Assembly (NCBI GenBank): GCA_037479115.1
Contig: JBBFLK010000006.1
Coordinates: 38,377-102,376, forward strand
From: Anaerohalosphaeraceae bacterium
GTDB lineage: Bacteria; Planctomycetota; Phycisphaerae; Sedimentisphaerales; Anaerohalosphaeraceae
Direction of reading: 5' to 3'
Length of the DNA stretch: 64,000 nt
This document shows positions 1 to 8,688 of this stretch, in pieces. The notes under the pieces were generated by a model, which saw only the letters and a list, made by a program, of their open reading frames with translations, was not told the origin of the DNA and made no database searches. Position numbers and translations under genes: made by a program. The first letter of the stretch is position 1, and each line of letters starts with the position of its first letter.

Positions 1-63
1 CAGCCCCGCACCAATGGCGGCGGTCGCTTTCACAAATTCTCGTCGATTGATGGAATGACTCAT
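1..63 (-). CDS. Tat-exported protein, 5' end only (cut by left edge)
   Basis: Only the first 21 codons lie in the window. From ATG at 63 the peptide reads MSHSINRREFVKATAAIGAG, then L. The twin arginine followed by E-F-V-K and an alanine-rich stretch is a typical twin-arginine (Tat) leader, as in the Gfo/Idh/MocA proteins upstream in this operon. GGGAGGT at about 75-81 is a Shine-Dalgarno sequence for this ATG, and the gene begins 26 nt after the stop of the preceding gene, so it is the next cistron. By context it may be another Gfo/Idh/MocA oxidoreductase or a sugar isomerase, but the mature protein is not visible and no function can be assigned. Confidence 0.75.
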   Translation of the reverse strand, partial: MSHSINRREFVKATAAIGAGL

Positions 64-89
64 CTGAATCAGCTACCTCCCTTTTTGGT

Positions 90-1496
90 TCAGTTCAGCT
101 CACGAATCTTAATATTTCGATATTCAACCGGAAAATCATGATCCTGAAAACCGATGTATCCTTCCGGCGGCAGGTCTTTATAGGCAATATCAAACTTGTT
201 GGACGAACCGTCCGGATTCTGGCGGGCCGTTGTCCACTGCCGCAGGTCCATATCAATCATCGGCTGATGATTCAGAAATACGCGAATAATGGGACCGGAA
301 GCAATGATGGTCATACGATTCCACTGGCCGGCCGGATTTACGGGATTGTTCTGCGGAGCCAGGATGTCATAAATCGCCCCGCAGGTATCACGCCGGTTGA
401 TCGGTTTGCCGTGGGAGTCCATAATCTGCACCTCAACCCACGGCAGCCACGTTCGTTCGGCCGCACGCAGAAAGACGCCGCTGTTCGTATCTTTCTCGAC
501 CTTGAAATCAAAATCGAGAATAAAATCCCTGTACTTGGCCTGCGTCCAGATGTCTCCTTTCCCCCTGCGGCTGAGGACGCCGTTCCGGTAAGTCCAGCTG
601 CCGGGATTGAAAACCGCATTGCTCAAATCATCCTGAAAGAGGTTCGCCCACCGTTCAGAAGCCAGACGGGCGGCTTCCTGCGTATAGAACGCGATGCACT
701 GACGAAGCTGGGGAATGTAATCCTCGTTCCAGTGATTTTCATATTCCAGAATAAGCGGCCCCTGATACCCTTGTCTGTGCAGCTGAGCCAGAGCGGCACC
801 GATGCGGTTTTTGCCCTGCCCCCAAATCAAATCTTTGCCCTCATCGATTTCCTTCAGATGAACATTATAAATTCGTCCGCTCAGCTTCTGAAGCCATTCA
901 ACCGGGTCGATTCCGCTTCGCACCCAATGGCCGATGTCGGGGGCCGCACCAATCCAGGGGCTTCGGTCCTGACAAATCGCATAAACAATTTCCGGATTCC
1001 AATAGCGGGTCGGCTGAGGGTGATTGTGAATCGCCACGCGAATCTGATATTCCTGAGCAAGCCGGTCCAGCACTTCGAATTGGTCCAGAGAGGGCTCAGA
1101 AAGAATCACTTCAATCCCCATCGCCTTGGCAAATTCGAAGGTTTTCCGCATTTGAGGCTCTTCACTCGGAAAGCCGTACACACCGAAAGTCTTGACCTGG
1201 ATTCCGGTCTGACGGAGTTTCTCGAGAACCTTTTCTCGCAGTTCCGCTGAAATCCCGGGGCCGAATCCCTCGGAAATCTCCGGGCTGATTCGCTGTCCGG
1301 GAAAGGCCTCCAGCCATCGCAGTCCCAATGCAGCCGTCTGGTCAATGGTTTCAAAAAGGGTCTTATCCTTCATCGTCCAGGCCTGCATCCCGAACCGCCA
1401 GCCCTCATAGACATCCGCCGGAATCACCATGGAATGCGACTGGGCTGTCAAATGGAGCATAAATACGACCGCCGACAAGAGAATGGTTCGCTTCAT
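90..1496 (-). CDS. Sugar isomerase/epimerase-like TIM barrel fused to DUF1080 (3-keto-disaccharide hydrolase-like) domain, secreted
   Basis: Two-domain protein of 468 aa. A Sec-type signal (MKRTILLSAVVFMLHLTAQS) precedes a xylose-isomerase-like TIM barrel (about residues 35-290; motifs such as AIHNHPQPTRYWN, GAAPDIGHWVRSG, YNVHLKEIDEG, LILEYENHW). A C-terminal DUF1080 jelly-roll follows (about 300-468; WTYRNGVLSRRGKGDIWT, DFDFKVEKDTNSGVFLR, GYIGFQDHDFPVEYRNIKI). DUF1080 proteins include 3-keto-disaccharide hydrolases, and the barrel family isomerises or cleaves keto sugars, so the fusion suggests two steps of one pathway (inference). The ATG at 1496 is chosen because GGAGGTG lies just upstream and the signal peptide begins there; a longer reading to 1592 would overlap the preceding gene. 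It starts 2 nt after that gene's TAG. Confidence 0.85.
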   Translation of the reverse strand: MKRTILLSAVVFMLHLTAQSHSMVIPADVYEGWRFGMQAWTMKDKTLFETIDQTAALGLRWLEAFPGQRISPEISEGFGPGISAELREKVLEKLRQTGIQVKTFGVYGFPSEEPQMRKTFEFAKAMGIEVILSEPSLDQFEVLDRLAQEYQIRVAIHNHPQPTRYWNPEIVYAICQDRSPWIGAAPDIGHWVRSGIDPVEWLQKLSGRIYNVHLKEIDEGKDLIWGQGKNRIGAALAQLHRQGYQGPLILEYENHWNEDYIPQLRQCIAFYTQEAARLASERWANLFQDDLSNAVFNPGSWTYRNGVLSRRGKGDIWTQAKYRDFILDFDFKVEKDTNSGVFLRAAERTWLPWVEVQIMDSHGKPINRRDTCGAIYDILAPQNNPVNPAGQWNRMTIIASGPIIRVFLNHQPMIDMDLRQWTTARQNPDGSSNKFDIAYKDLPPEGYIGFQDHDFPVEYRNIKIRELN

Positions 1497-1498
1497 TT

Positions 1499-2896
1499 CT
1501 ACACCTCCAGCTTCCATCCGTCCCGATAGGGCTGACGGACATATTGATTGGCTTCTTCCACATTCGTCACCCGCATGGCTTCGCCGTCCCACAGCAGTTT
1601 CTGCCCGGGATAGAACAGGGCCAGATTGCCCATCAGAACCATTTCCGTAAACGGTCCGGAATAATCAAAACTGGCGCTGGGCTGCCGGCCTTCTTTGCAG
1701 GCCTGAACCCAGTCCAGCTCATGGCTTGTCGTCACGCGAGGCAGCGTGCGTTCCGGCCGTTTGTAATCTCTCATTTTTGAATAGGGAATCAGCTGCGGCC
1801 CTTTGGCATAACAGCCGCACATCAGTTTGCCCTTGTCCCCGACAAAAATCACGCCCCCGCTGCTGTCGCCCATCCGCCGCTGCGGCTCCAGTTCATCCGG
1901 ACGAGGCGGCAAAAGTCCGCCGTCGTACCAGTGCACCTGAACCGGCGGCATATCTTCGCGGGCCGGAAACTCAAAATGAATAATCGAGGCCGTCGGATAG
2001 GTTTCCGGATGCTCCAGATGCTTCCATTTTTCGACGCAGATTTTGGCAAAACTGCCCTGAACACTGGTTGCGTATTTCAGCTTCAGGGCCCAGAACACCG
2101 GGTCCATCACATGACAGGCCATATCCCCGAGGGCCCCCGTGCCGAAATCCACCCAGGACCGCCAGTCCCAGGGATGATAAACCGGATGATACGGCCGCAT
2201 CGGCGACGGTCCGATCCACAAATCCCAGTCGAGTGTGGACGGCACCGGCGGCGTATCCGACGGACGAACCTGGGCCTGCGGCCAGACCGGCCGATTGGTC
2301 CAGGCATGCACCTCCCGCACCGGACCGATAGCTCCGTCCCAAATCCATTCACAAATCAGCCGGATTTCTTCTCCGCTGTGTCCCTGATTGCCCATCTGGG
2401 TCACTACGCCGTATTTGCGGGCGGCTTCGGTGAGGATGCGTGCCTCATAGACCGTGCGCGTCAGGGGCTTCTGCACATACACGTGTTTGCCGCGTTTCAT
2501 CGCCTCCAGCGCCACGACCGCATGCGTATGGTCCGGTGTCGCCACAATCACCGCATCGATTTGGTCGCCCATTTCGTCGAGCATCACGCGGAAATCTTTA
2601 TAGCGTTTGGCCTTCGGATAAAGGGAAAACGTCTCCGCGGCATAGGCCTCATCGACATCACACAAAGCCACGATATTTTCCGCGCGGGAGGGGTCTTCGC
2701 CTTTGGGGTCGCAGACGGCCATCAGGTTGGCTTTTCCCATTCCGCCGACCCCGACACCGGCAATGTTCAGCCGCTCACTGGGAGGTTTGCGGGTTCCTCC
2801 CCCCAGAACAGAGGACGGCACAATTGTAAAGGCGGCGGTTCCGGCAACTCCGCGAAGGAAATCCCGCCGGCTGAGCGACCCTGCTGGTTTTTTCAT
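1499..2896 (-). CDS. Gfo/Idh/MocA family oxidoreductase, Tat leader
   Basis: NAD(P)-dependent sugar-type oxidoreductase of 465 aa, predicted to be exported folded by Tat. The leader is SLSRRDFLRGVAGTAAF. The Rossmann motif IAGVGVGGMGKANL follows at about residue 45, then DAVIVATPDHTH and the GKHVYVQKPLTRTVYEA loop, which holds the conserved lysine of the family's EKP-type motif (here QKP). GDMACHVMDPVFWALKL matches the GALxDxGxHxxD region that contributes the active-site His. Substrate is unknown; relatives oxidise sugars, inositols or glycosides. The start has GGAGACATCAAT before the ATG. It follows the HEAT-repeat gene by 21 nt and precedes the DUF1080 fusion by 2 nt. Confidence 0.9.
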   Translation of the reverse strand: MKKPAGSLSRRDFLRGVAGTAAFTIVPSSVLGGGTRKPPSERLNIAGVGVGGMGKANLMAVCDPKGEDPSRAENIVALCDVDEAYAAETFSLYPKAKRYKDFRVMLDEMGDQIDAVIVATPDHTHAVVALEAMKRGKHVYVQKPLTRTVYEARILTEAARKYGVVTQMGNQGHSGEEIRLICEWIWDGAIGPVREVHAWTNRPVWPQAQVRPSDTPPVPSTLDWDLWIGPSPMRPYHPVYHPWDWRSWVDFGTGALGDMACHVMDPVFWALKLKYATSVQGSFAKICVEKWKHLEHPETYPTASIIHFEFPAREDMPPVQVHWYDGGLLPPRPDELEPQRRMGDSSGGVIFVGDKGKLMCGCYAKGPQLIPYSKMRDYKRPERTLPRVTTSHELDWVQACKEGRQPSASFDYSGPFTEMVLMGNLALFYPGQKLLWDGEAMRVTNVEEANQYVRQPYRDGWKLEV

Positions 2897-2917
2897 ATTG
2901 ATGTCTCCGTTAAAGGA

Positions 2918-4987
2918 TTATCGAGATTTTTGCATCGCATTGAGCATTTCCTGAGCGGATTTGGCGATTTCTTCCGGAGGAGAAGATTCAAGCAGCTTTG
3001 TCAAAGCATCCCGGCACAGCTCCGGACGTCGGGATGACATCCTTTGACAAATCGCCAAAACAGCAGCCTGGGCCTCCGGACGAATCGACTCCTGCGTTAA
3101 GCACCCGACGGCGGCCTTGAGGGTCTGTTCTGACGGCACGTCCGCCAAAGACGCCAGCACAATTTTCTTTTCCTCTTCCCGAGGCGCCAGTCCCATCGCT
3201 TCCGCCAGCGTCGATGCCTTTTGCGGCATCGGCAGATTCGACTGTCGAACCATCCTCACATACGCCCGGAAGGCCAGAACGCGGCGCGACTCGGTCTTGC
3301 CTTCCGCAGACCATCGCTTCATTTCCTCTGTCACTTCCGGCCCGGGCCATTCAGTCAAGGCACGAAAAGCCGCCTCCTGAAGGTCCGTATTCTCCGACTG
3401 AAGCCCTTTCCGCAAAATCTCCAGAGAATCCGGATCGCCCAGACGTCCGAGGATTTGGTAAACAGCGGCGGTCTTCTGAGGACCAGCTCCGGCAAGCAGC
3501 GGCAAAAACGGCTTGGCGCGGCCTGTTCGTTCGGTCTGTTTGGAAGCCGCTGCGGCCAGCAGCCGGATAACCTCTGCATCCGCATTGTCAAGCAGATGAG
3601 TCATCTGCGGAATATCCTCCGGCCCTGCCAGAGCGGAAAGAGACTCCATCGCCACCCGACGGACGGGACGGCTGCCGACCGAGGCGGCTTTCAAAATCAG
3701 AGGAAAGGCTTCCCGTGTCCCCCGGCGTCCGGCGGCAAGAATCAGTTCATAGCTTTGAGCGGATTGAGTTTCCGCCGTAAAATCCATCTTTTCAAGCAAT
3801 TGGGCAATAGCCGCATCCGTTTGGGGGTCCGGCAGACGTTCCAGAGCCGTCTGAGCCGCCTGACGAATCCGCCGTTCCGACGATTGAGCGGCTGTTTGTG
3901 CCAGGGGCTGAATACAGGAGGCATCCCCGACAACCGACAAGGCTTCCAGGGCCGCCAAAACCACCTCCGGTGACGAAGCGGAAAGAGCAGACAGGGCCGT
4001 TTCTTTGGCGGCAGAAGACTTTGTTTCACCCAAAGCCGTCAAAAATTGGATTTGCTGCCATTCCGGCAAAGAAGACATCATTTGTCGGGCTTTCTGAATG
4101 ACAGCCGGACGATTCAGCCGACAGGCCCACAGCAGACAGACTGTCCGAATCTGTGCATCTGCATCCTCAAGGCCCTCCAGCATTAGACGGTCCGCCTGCT
4201 CCGGCGGAACAGACTGCAGAAGCCCCTGCAGGGCCGCTGAACGAAGCAGTCCGGACAAATCCTTTTTGGCATAAATCTTCTGAAAGAGCAGCGATGATTC
4301 CGCTGTTTTACCCGATTTGAGCAGATTTTCTCCGCAGGCTAACAAGGCATCATATGCTCTGGGCTTTAAATCCGGGAGAATCTTGTCCATCTGTTTTTCT
4401 ATGGCAGCGGCAGCCTCAGGGGTTGCAATTTGTCCCAAAGCCGACAGGGCCGCCTCCGCTACTACCCGATTTTCATCCGCCGCAAAAGGAGCAATCGCTT
4501 CCACGGCTGTGCCGGTCCTGCGAAGTCCCAGCGACGTCAGCAGGCCAATCCGGACAGAAGCCTCCGAAGACGCCAGATGCTCCATCAGCACCTTATCGGC
4601 CTGCGCATCAGGAATCCGAACCAGGGCATACTGAGCCAGCGCTGCGGTCTTTGGGTCTTTCAAAAGTCCCGCCAGCACCGGAACAGACCGGGCCGAGCCG
4701 ATAACACTCAGCTGCCGGCAGATAAAATCTTTCAGAGCAAACGAACAATCCGACTGGAGCATCTCCAGCAAAACCGATTCAGCCTTTTCCAGCTCCTCCG
4801 GCGAATCATAAACCGCTTGAATCTGATTCTCGATATCCGTCAGAACACGCCGGCTTTGACCGAAGTCATACTGCCGAGACTGCTCCAGAAGAGTCCGAAG
4901 CCCCGCTGCGTCCAGTGAGGCACTCATGCACACATTCGACAGAACAGCCAGAATTCCGAAATTCAGCATCCAGAAATTTTTTCTCAT
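2918..4987 (-). CDS. Secreted HEAT-repeat protein
   Basis: Protein of 689 aa with a Sec-type signal (MRKNFWMLNFGILAVLSNVC) and then almost entirely HEAT / PBS-lyase-type helical repeats. Examples are SVPVLAGLLKDPKTAALAQY, AVEAIAPFAADENRVVAEAA and DSLEILRKGLQSENTDLQEA, spaced roughly 30-40 residues. Such solenoids are binding scaffolds; no catalytic domain is seen. Its place inside an oxidoreductase operon suggests a periplasmic scaffold or binding partner (inference). ATG 4987 is preferred over ATG 4996 because AAGGA lies 9 nt before it, whereas it touches the upstream ATG. The gene begins 15 nt after the preceding stop. Confidence 0.8.
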   Translation of the reverse strand: MRKNFWMLNFGILAVLSNVCMSASLDAAGLRTLLEQSRQYDFGQSRRVLTDIENQIQAVYDSPEELEKAESVLLEMLQSDCSFALKDFICRQLSVIGSARSVPVLAGLLKDPKTAALAQYALVRIPDAQADKVLMEHLASSEASVRIGLLTSLGLRRTGTAVEAIAPFAADENRVVAEAALSALGQIATPEAAAAIEKQMDKILPDLKPRAYDALLACGENLLKSGKTAESSLLFQKIYAKKDLSGLLRSAALQGLLQSVPPEQADRLMLEGLEDADAQIRTVCLLWACRLNRPAVIQKARQMMSSLPEWQQIQFLTALGETKSSAAKETALSALSASSPEVVLAALEALSVVGDASCIQPLAQTAAQSSERRIRQAAQTALERLPDPQTDAAIAQLLEKMDFTAETQSAQSYELILAAGRRGTREAFPLILKAASVGSRPVRRVAMESLSALAGPEDIPQMTHLLDNADAEVIRLLAAAASKQTERTGRAKPFLPLLAGAGPQKTAAVYQILGRLGDPDSLEILRKGLQSENTDLQEAAFRALTEWPGPEVTEEMKRWSAEGKTESRRVLAFRAYVRMVRQSNLPMPQKASTLAEAMGLAPREEEKKIVLASLADVPSEQTLKAAVGCLTQESIRPEAQAAVLAICQRMSSRRPELCRDALTKLLESSPPEEIAKSAQEMLNAMQKSR

Positions 4988-5002
4988 AGGATTCATTCCT
5001 TT

Positions 5003-6325
5003 CTACAGATGCCAGGGGCTTCGCATCGAACGGCCGAGCAGACGGGAGGCCTGCGGGTCATTCAAAATCGTTTCCGTTTTGGGGTCCCACTTGATTTTGC
5101 GGCCCAGAAGCATCGCAATCTCCCCCAACAAACCAACGGTAATCGAGCGGTGCGCGATTTCCGCCGGTGCCGCCGTCCTGCCCCGGCTTTTGATGCAGTC
5201 AATAAAATTGCCGTGATGACCGGAGGGGCTGAAAAACAGACGTGTTTCGTTCGGTCCGATTTTTTCCCGAAGAATTTTTGGGTCAGATGCCCTCAGAACA
5301 TCGCCGCGGTCCACGTGTATCCAGCCGTGCTCACCGTACCAGACCGTCCCCATCCCTTTCGGCAGACGGGAGGCGTTGGCCACCTTCATCTGCAGTCCGT
5401 TCTCGTATCGGCACACGAACTCATATTCGTAGGGGGTATCATAAATGCCGTCCTGATAGTATTTGCCCTGCCCTTCGACCTCACAGGGACCTGTCAGGTC
5501 CAATCCAAGTCCCCAATGGGCAATATCAATGTGATGTCCCGCCCAGTCGGTCAACTGCCCGCCGGAATAGTCCATAATCCAGCGCCAATCCCAATGGACA
5601 CTGCCGTGTCCGAAATCCTGATAGGGCCGCCAGGGAGCCGGTCCCAGCCACATCTCATAATCAAACCCGTTCGGCACGGGCAGAGGCCGAAAGGAAGGGC
5701 TGTTGGGGTTTCCATCCGGCAGCCCCACCTCCACATACGAGACCTTGCCGATGCGTCCGTTCCGGACCAGCTCGCAGGCCCGATGGAAATTGGCCAGCGA
5801 GCGCTGCCAGCTGCCCGTCTGCCAGATGATTTCGTATCGCCGGACCGCCTCACAAATCGCGCGTCCTTCCTGAATCGTTCGAGCCAGCGGCTTTTCGCCG
5901 TACATATCCAAACCGGCCTGCGCACAGGCAATGGAAATCGGCGCATGCCAATGGTCAGGCACGGCATGGCAGACAGCATCCAAATCTCCGCGGGCAATCA
6001 GTTGTCGAAAATCGCCGTACACCGCGCAGTCTTCATTTCCGTACTTGCGGTCGATTTCCTCCTTGAGGGTTCGGGCCCGCCGCAAATCCACGTCACAAAC
6101 CGCGACAAACTGTACCTGGGGAAAATTGTAGAGAAACGTTTGGGCGTTCCCGGTTCCCATCGCCCCGCATCCGATAACCCCCATCGCAATTCGATTGCTC
6201 GGGGCCACGGTGCCGAACTTGCCGAGGGCGGAAGGACGAATCACATAGGGAAAAGCAATCATTCCCGCTGCAGCTCCGCAGGTCTTCAGAAACGCTCTTC
6301 GGCTGAACGGTTTTGACTCTTTCAT
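5003..6325 (-). CDS. Gfo/Idh/MocA family oxidoreductase, Tat leader
   Basis: Oxidoreductase of 440 aa with a Tat leader (KPFSRRAFLKTCGAAAG) and Rossmann motif MGVIGCGAMGTGNAQ. The family lysine is in GLDMYGEKPLARTIQEG (EKP motif). A large substrate-side domain has the YSGGQLTDWAGHHIDIAHWG region with conserved D and H residues. It is closely similar in layout to the next upstream gene (6338-7651), sharing FPYVIRPSALG / FPYWIRPSALG after the leader and W-Q-T-G-S-W-Q-R near the middle, so the two probably arose by tandem duplication. AAGGA stands 8-9 nt before the ATG. Substrate cannot be read from the sequence. Confidence 0.9.
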   Translation of the reverse strand: MKESKPFSRRAFLKTCGAAAGMIAFPYVIRPSALGKFGTVAPSNRIAMGVIGCGAMGTGNAQTFLYNFPQVQFVAVCDVDLRRARTLKEEIDRKYGNEDCAVYGDFRQLIARGDLDAVCHAVPDHWHAPISIACAQAGLDMYGEKPLARTIQEGRAICEAVRRYEIIWQTGSWQRSLANFHRACELVRNGRIGKVSYVEVGLPDGNPNSPSFRPLPVPNGFDYEMWLGPAPWRPYQDFGHGSVHWDWRWIMDYSGGQLTDWAGHHIDIAHWGLGLDLTGPCEVEGQGKYYQDGIYDTPYEYEFVCRYENGLQMKVANASRLPKGMGTVWYGEHGWIHVDRGDVLRASDPKILREKIGPNETRLFFSPSGHHGNFIDCIKSRGRTAAPAEIAHRSITVGLLGEIAMLLGRKIKWDPKTETILNDPQASRLLGRSMRSPWHL

Positions 6326-6337
6326 CTTCGATTTTCC

Positions 6338-7651
6338 TTAAAGCGACCATGGACTCCGATACGAATGGCTGAGCATACGGTCGGCGGTTTCATCATTCAA
6401 TATCTTTTCCGTCTTAGGGTCAAATCGAATTTTTCTTCCCAAAAGCATGGCAACCTGCCCCAAATGGCCGGGGGTGGCGGAACGGTGCGCCGTTTCACAG
6501 GGGGCCAGCGTTTGTCGCCGGCTTTTCACACAGTCCAGAAAATTGCGAACATGATTGGCCGCTCGAGGCAGATGCACTTCCGAAGGGCCGAATTGCTCCT
6601 GCAGCAGACGTTTCGGATGAGCATCCAGCTGTCCCCGAGTCACCCAGACCCAGCCGTCCGTTCCAATCCACCGAGTCCCCATGCGGATGTCATCATGCCC
6701 GCCGGCGATAATCATCTCAAATCCTTCGGCATATTTGGCGGTGAGCCGATAGCGGGTCGCCGTATTCCACAACCCATCTTTGGGAAACTCGCCGCTGCCT
6801 TCGATTTCAATCGGGGATGCATGGTCCAGATTCAGCCCCCAATGTGCAATGTCCACGTGATGACCGACCCAGTCCATCAATTGTCCGCCGCCGTAATCAT
6901 AAATCCATCGCCAGTTTTTATGAACCCGGGCCGGACAATACGGAGCCCACGGAGCGGGCCCCAGCCAGGTTTCATAATCCAGCTGGGGCGGGGGCGGCCC
7001 CATCGTTTCCTGACCCTGGGTGCCGGCGAAATCCCGATGGCCGGAGGGCAGCCCCACTTCGACCATATGGATTTTGCCGATGCGGCCGTTTCGTATCAGT
7101 TCACAGGCAAAACGGAAATTGGATTCCGCCCGCTGCCAGCTGCCCGTCTGCCAGATGACGCCGTACCGCTGCACCGTATCGCAGAGAATCCGCCCTTCCC
7201 GGAGGGTGTGCGTAAGGGGTTTCTCGCCGTAAATATCCTTGCCGGCACGGGCGGCTGCCACGGCAGCCAGCGCATGCCAATGGTCCGGCAGGGCCAGCAT
7301 CACGGCATCTATAGTTGGATCGGCCATCATTTCGCGATAATCGGTATAGGTCTTGCAGTCCTCATTGCTGTAGTACCGATTTACCTGTCTTCGGGCTTGT
7401 TCAAGATGGTTTCGGTCAATATCGCAGACCGCAACAACCCGGCAGTCGGATTCGGCCAGAAACGCCCGCAGGTTGGCCTCGCCCTGCCAGCCCATTCCGA
7501 CACAGCCGACGGTAATGCGATTGCCGGGTGAAACAGCCCCCTGACGTCCCAGTGCAGACGGACGTATCCAATAAGGAAAACCAATCACCCCCGCCGCCGC
7601 TATCCCCGCATTCCGGAGAAAATCCCGGCGGTTTATGGCAGAACCGCTCAT
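6338..7651 (-). CDS. Gfo/Idh/MocA family oxidoreductase, Tat leader (paralogue of neighbour)
   Basis: Oxidoreductase of 437 aa: Tat leader (SAINRRDFLRNAGIAAAGV), Rossmann motif VGCVGMGWQGEANLRAF, PDHWHALAAV, the GKDIYGEKPLTHTLREG lysine loop, and YDYGGGQLMDWVGHHVDIAH. It ends DRMLSHSYRSPWSL, close to the end of its downstream neighbour (SRLLGRSMRSPWHL), which supports a tandem duplication that later diverged. Both are expected to act outside the cytoplasm with a cofactor carried through Tat. AAAGGA lies just before the ATG. The gap to the next gene is 12 nt, consistent with one transcript. Confidence 0.9.
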   Translation of the reverse strand: MSGSAINRRDFLRNAGIAAAGVIGFPYWIRPSALGRQGAVSPGNRITVGCVGMGWQGEANLRAFLAESDCRVVAVCDIDRNHLEQARRQVNRYYSNEDCKTYTDYREMMADPTIDAVMLALPDHWHALAAVAAARAGKDIYGEKPLTHTLREGRILCDTVQRYGVIWQTGSWQRAESNFRFACELIRNGRIGKIHMVEVGLPSGHRDFAGTQGQETMGPPPPQLDYETWLGPAPWAPYCPARVHKNWRWIYDYGGGQLMDWVGHHVDIAHWGLNLDHASPIEIEGSGEFPKDGLWNTATRYRLTAKYAEGFEMIIAGGHDDIRMGTRWIGTDGWVWVTRGQLDAHPKRLLQEQFGPSEVHLPRAANHVRNFLDCVKSRRQTLAPCETAHRSATPGHLGQVAMLLGRKIRFDPKTEKILNDETADRMLSHSYRSPWSL

Positions 7652-7675
7652 AAAATCCTTTCTGCTTGAACCCAG

Positions 7676-8671
7676 TCAGGTCCGGTCGAAGGCCGCATCG
7701 AAGGCCACCTTCGAAGGAGCAAAATCAATCTTTTTCACAAATGCACACGCTTCTTTTGCCCCGTGCATTCGATCCATCCCGCTGTCTTCCCATTCGACGG
7801 ACAGCGGCCCCTGGTAGCCGATTTGGTTGAGCGTTCGAATAATTTCCTCAAAATTAATGCCCCCATGTCCCAGGGAACGGAAATCCCAACCCCGCCGCGG
7901 GTCTCCGAAATTCAGATGCGAGCTGAGAATGCCGCTCCGGCCGTCCAGCTGCAGAGCGGCATCCTTCATATGCACATGATAAATCCGGTCGCCGAACTCC
8001 TTCAGAAAACAAACCGGATTGACCATCTGCCAGTGGAGATGACTGGGGTCAAAGTTAAACCCGAATGTCTCCCGATGGCCGATTGCCTCCAGGGCCCGCC
8101 TGGCCGTGTAAATGTCAAAGGCGATTTCCGTCGGATGCACTTCGAGGGCAAACTTCACCCCGCATTTGTCGAACTCATCCAGAATCGGATTCCACATCTT
8201 GGCAAAATATTTGAAGCCGTCCTCAATCATTTGTTCCGTAACGGGCGGGAAGCTGTACAGCAGATGCCAAATTGACGAGCCGGTAAAGCCGTTGACCACT
8301 TTTACCCCCATATTTTGAGCGGCTTTGGCGGTTTTCTTCATCGTTTCAACCGCCCAGGCCCGTTTCTTTTCCGGATTGCCCGCACAGTCCGCCGGAGCAA
8401 AAGCATCGGAACGGCTGTCATTGTTCAGGTCGCAAACCAGCTGGCCCGCCAAATGGTTGCTGATGGCAAACAGCTGCAGTTTGTGCTTTTCAAGGATGGC
8501 CCTCTGTTTTTTGCAGTAGGAGCTATCTTCCGCCGCCTTCCAGACGTCCAGATGGTCGCCCCAGCAGGCCAGTTCCAGTCCGTCATATCCAAACCCGGCC
8601 ATAATTTCAGCCAGTTTTTCCAGCGGCAAATCCGCCCACTGCCCTGTGAAAATCGTTACAGCTCGTGCCAT
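7676..8671 (-). CDS. Sugar phosphate isomerase/epimerase family protein (xylose-isomerase-like TIM barrel)
   Basis: Cytoplasmic protein of 331 aa without a signal peptide. It has the AP-endonuclease-2 / xylose-isomerase-like barrel: [20 protein letters not shown] near the N terminus, [49 protein letters not shown] and [12 protein letters not shown]. The E, D, H and E residues in these strands are the usual divalent-metal ligands. Members isomerise, epimerise or cleave keto sugars and inositols. It is sandwiched between two Gfo/Idh/MocA genes (gaps 17 and 24 nt), a common pairing in which the oxidoreductase product feeds the isomerase. AGGAG precedes the ATG. Confidence 0.88.
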   Translation of the reverse strand: MARAVTIFTGQWADLPLEKLAEIMAGFGYDGLELACWGDHLDVWKAAEDSSYCKKQRAILEKHKLQLFAISNHLAGQLVCDLNNDSRSDAFAPADCAGNPEKKRAWAVETMKKTAKAAQNMGVKVVNGFTGSSIWHLLYSFPPVTEQMIEDGFKYFAKMWNPILDEFDKCGVKFALEVHPTEIAFDIYTARRALEAIGHRETFGFNFDPSHLHWQMVNPVCFLKEFGDRIYHVHMKDAALQLDGRSGILSSHLNFGDPRRGWDFRSLGHGGINFEEIIRTLNQIGYQGPLSVEWEDSGMDRMHGAKEACAFVKKIDFAPSKVAFDAAFDRT

Positions 8672-8688
8672 AGGTCCGCTCTCCTGTC

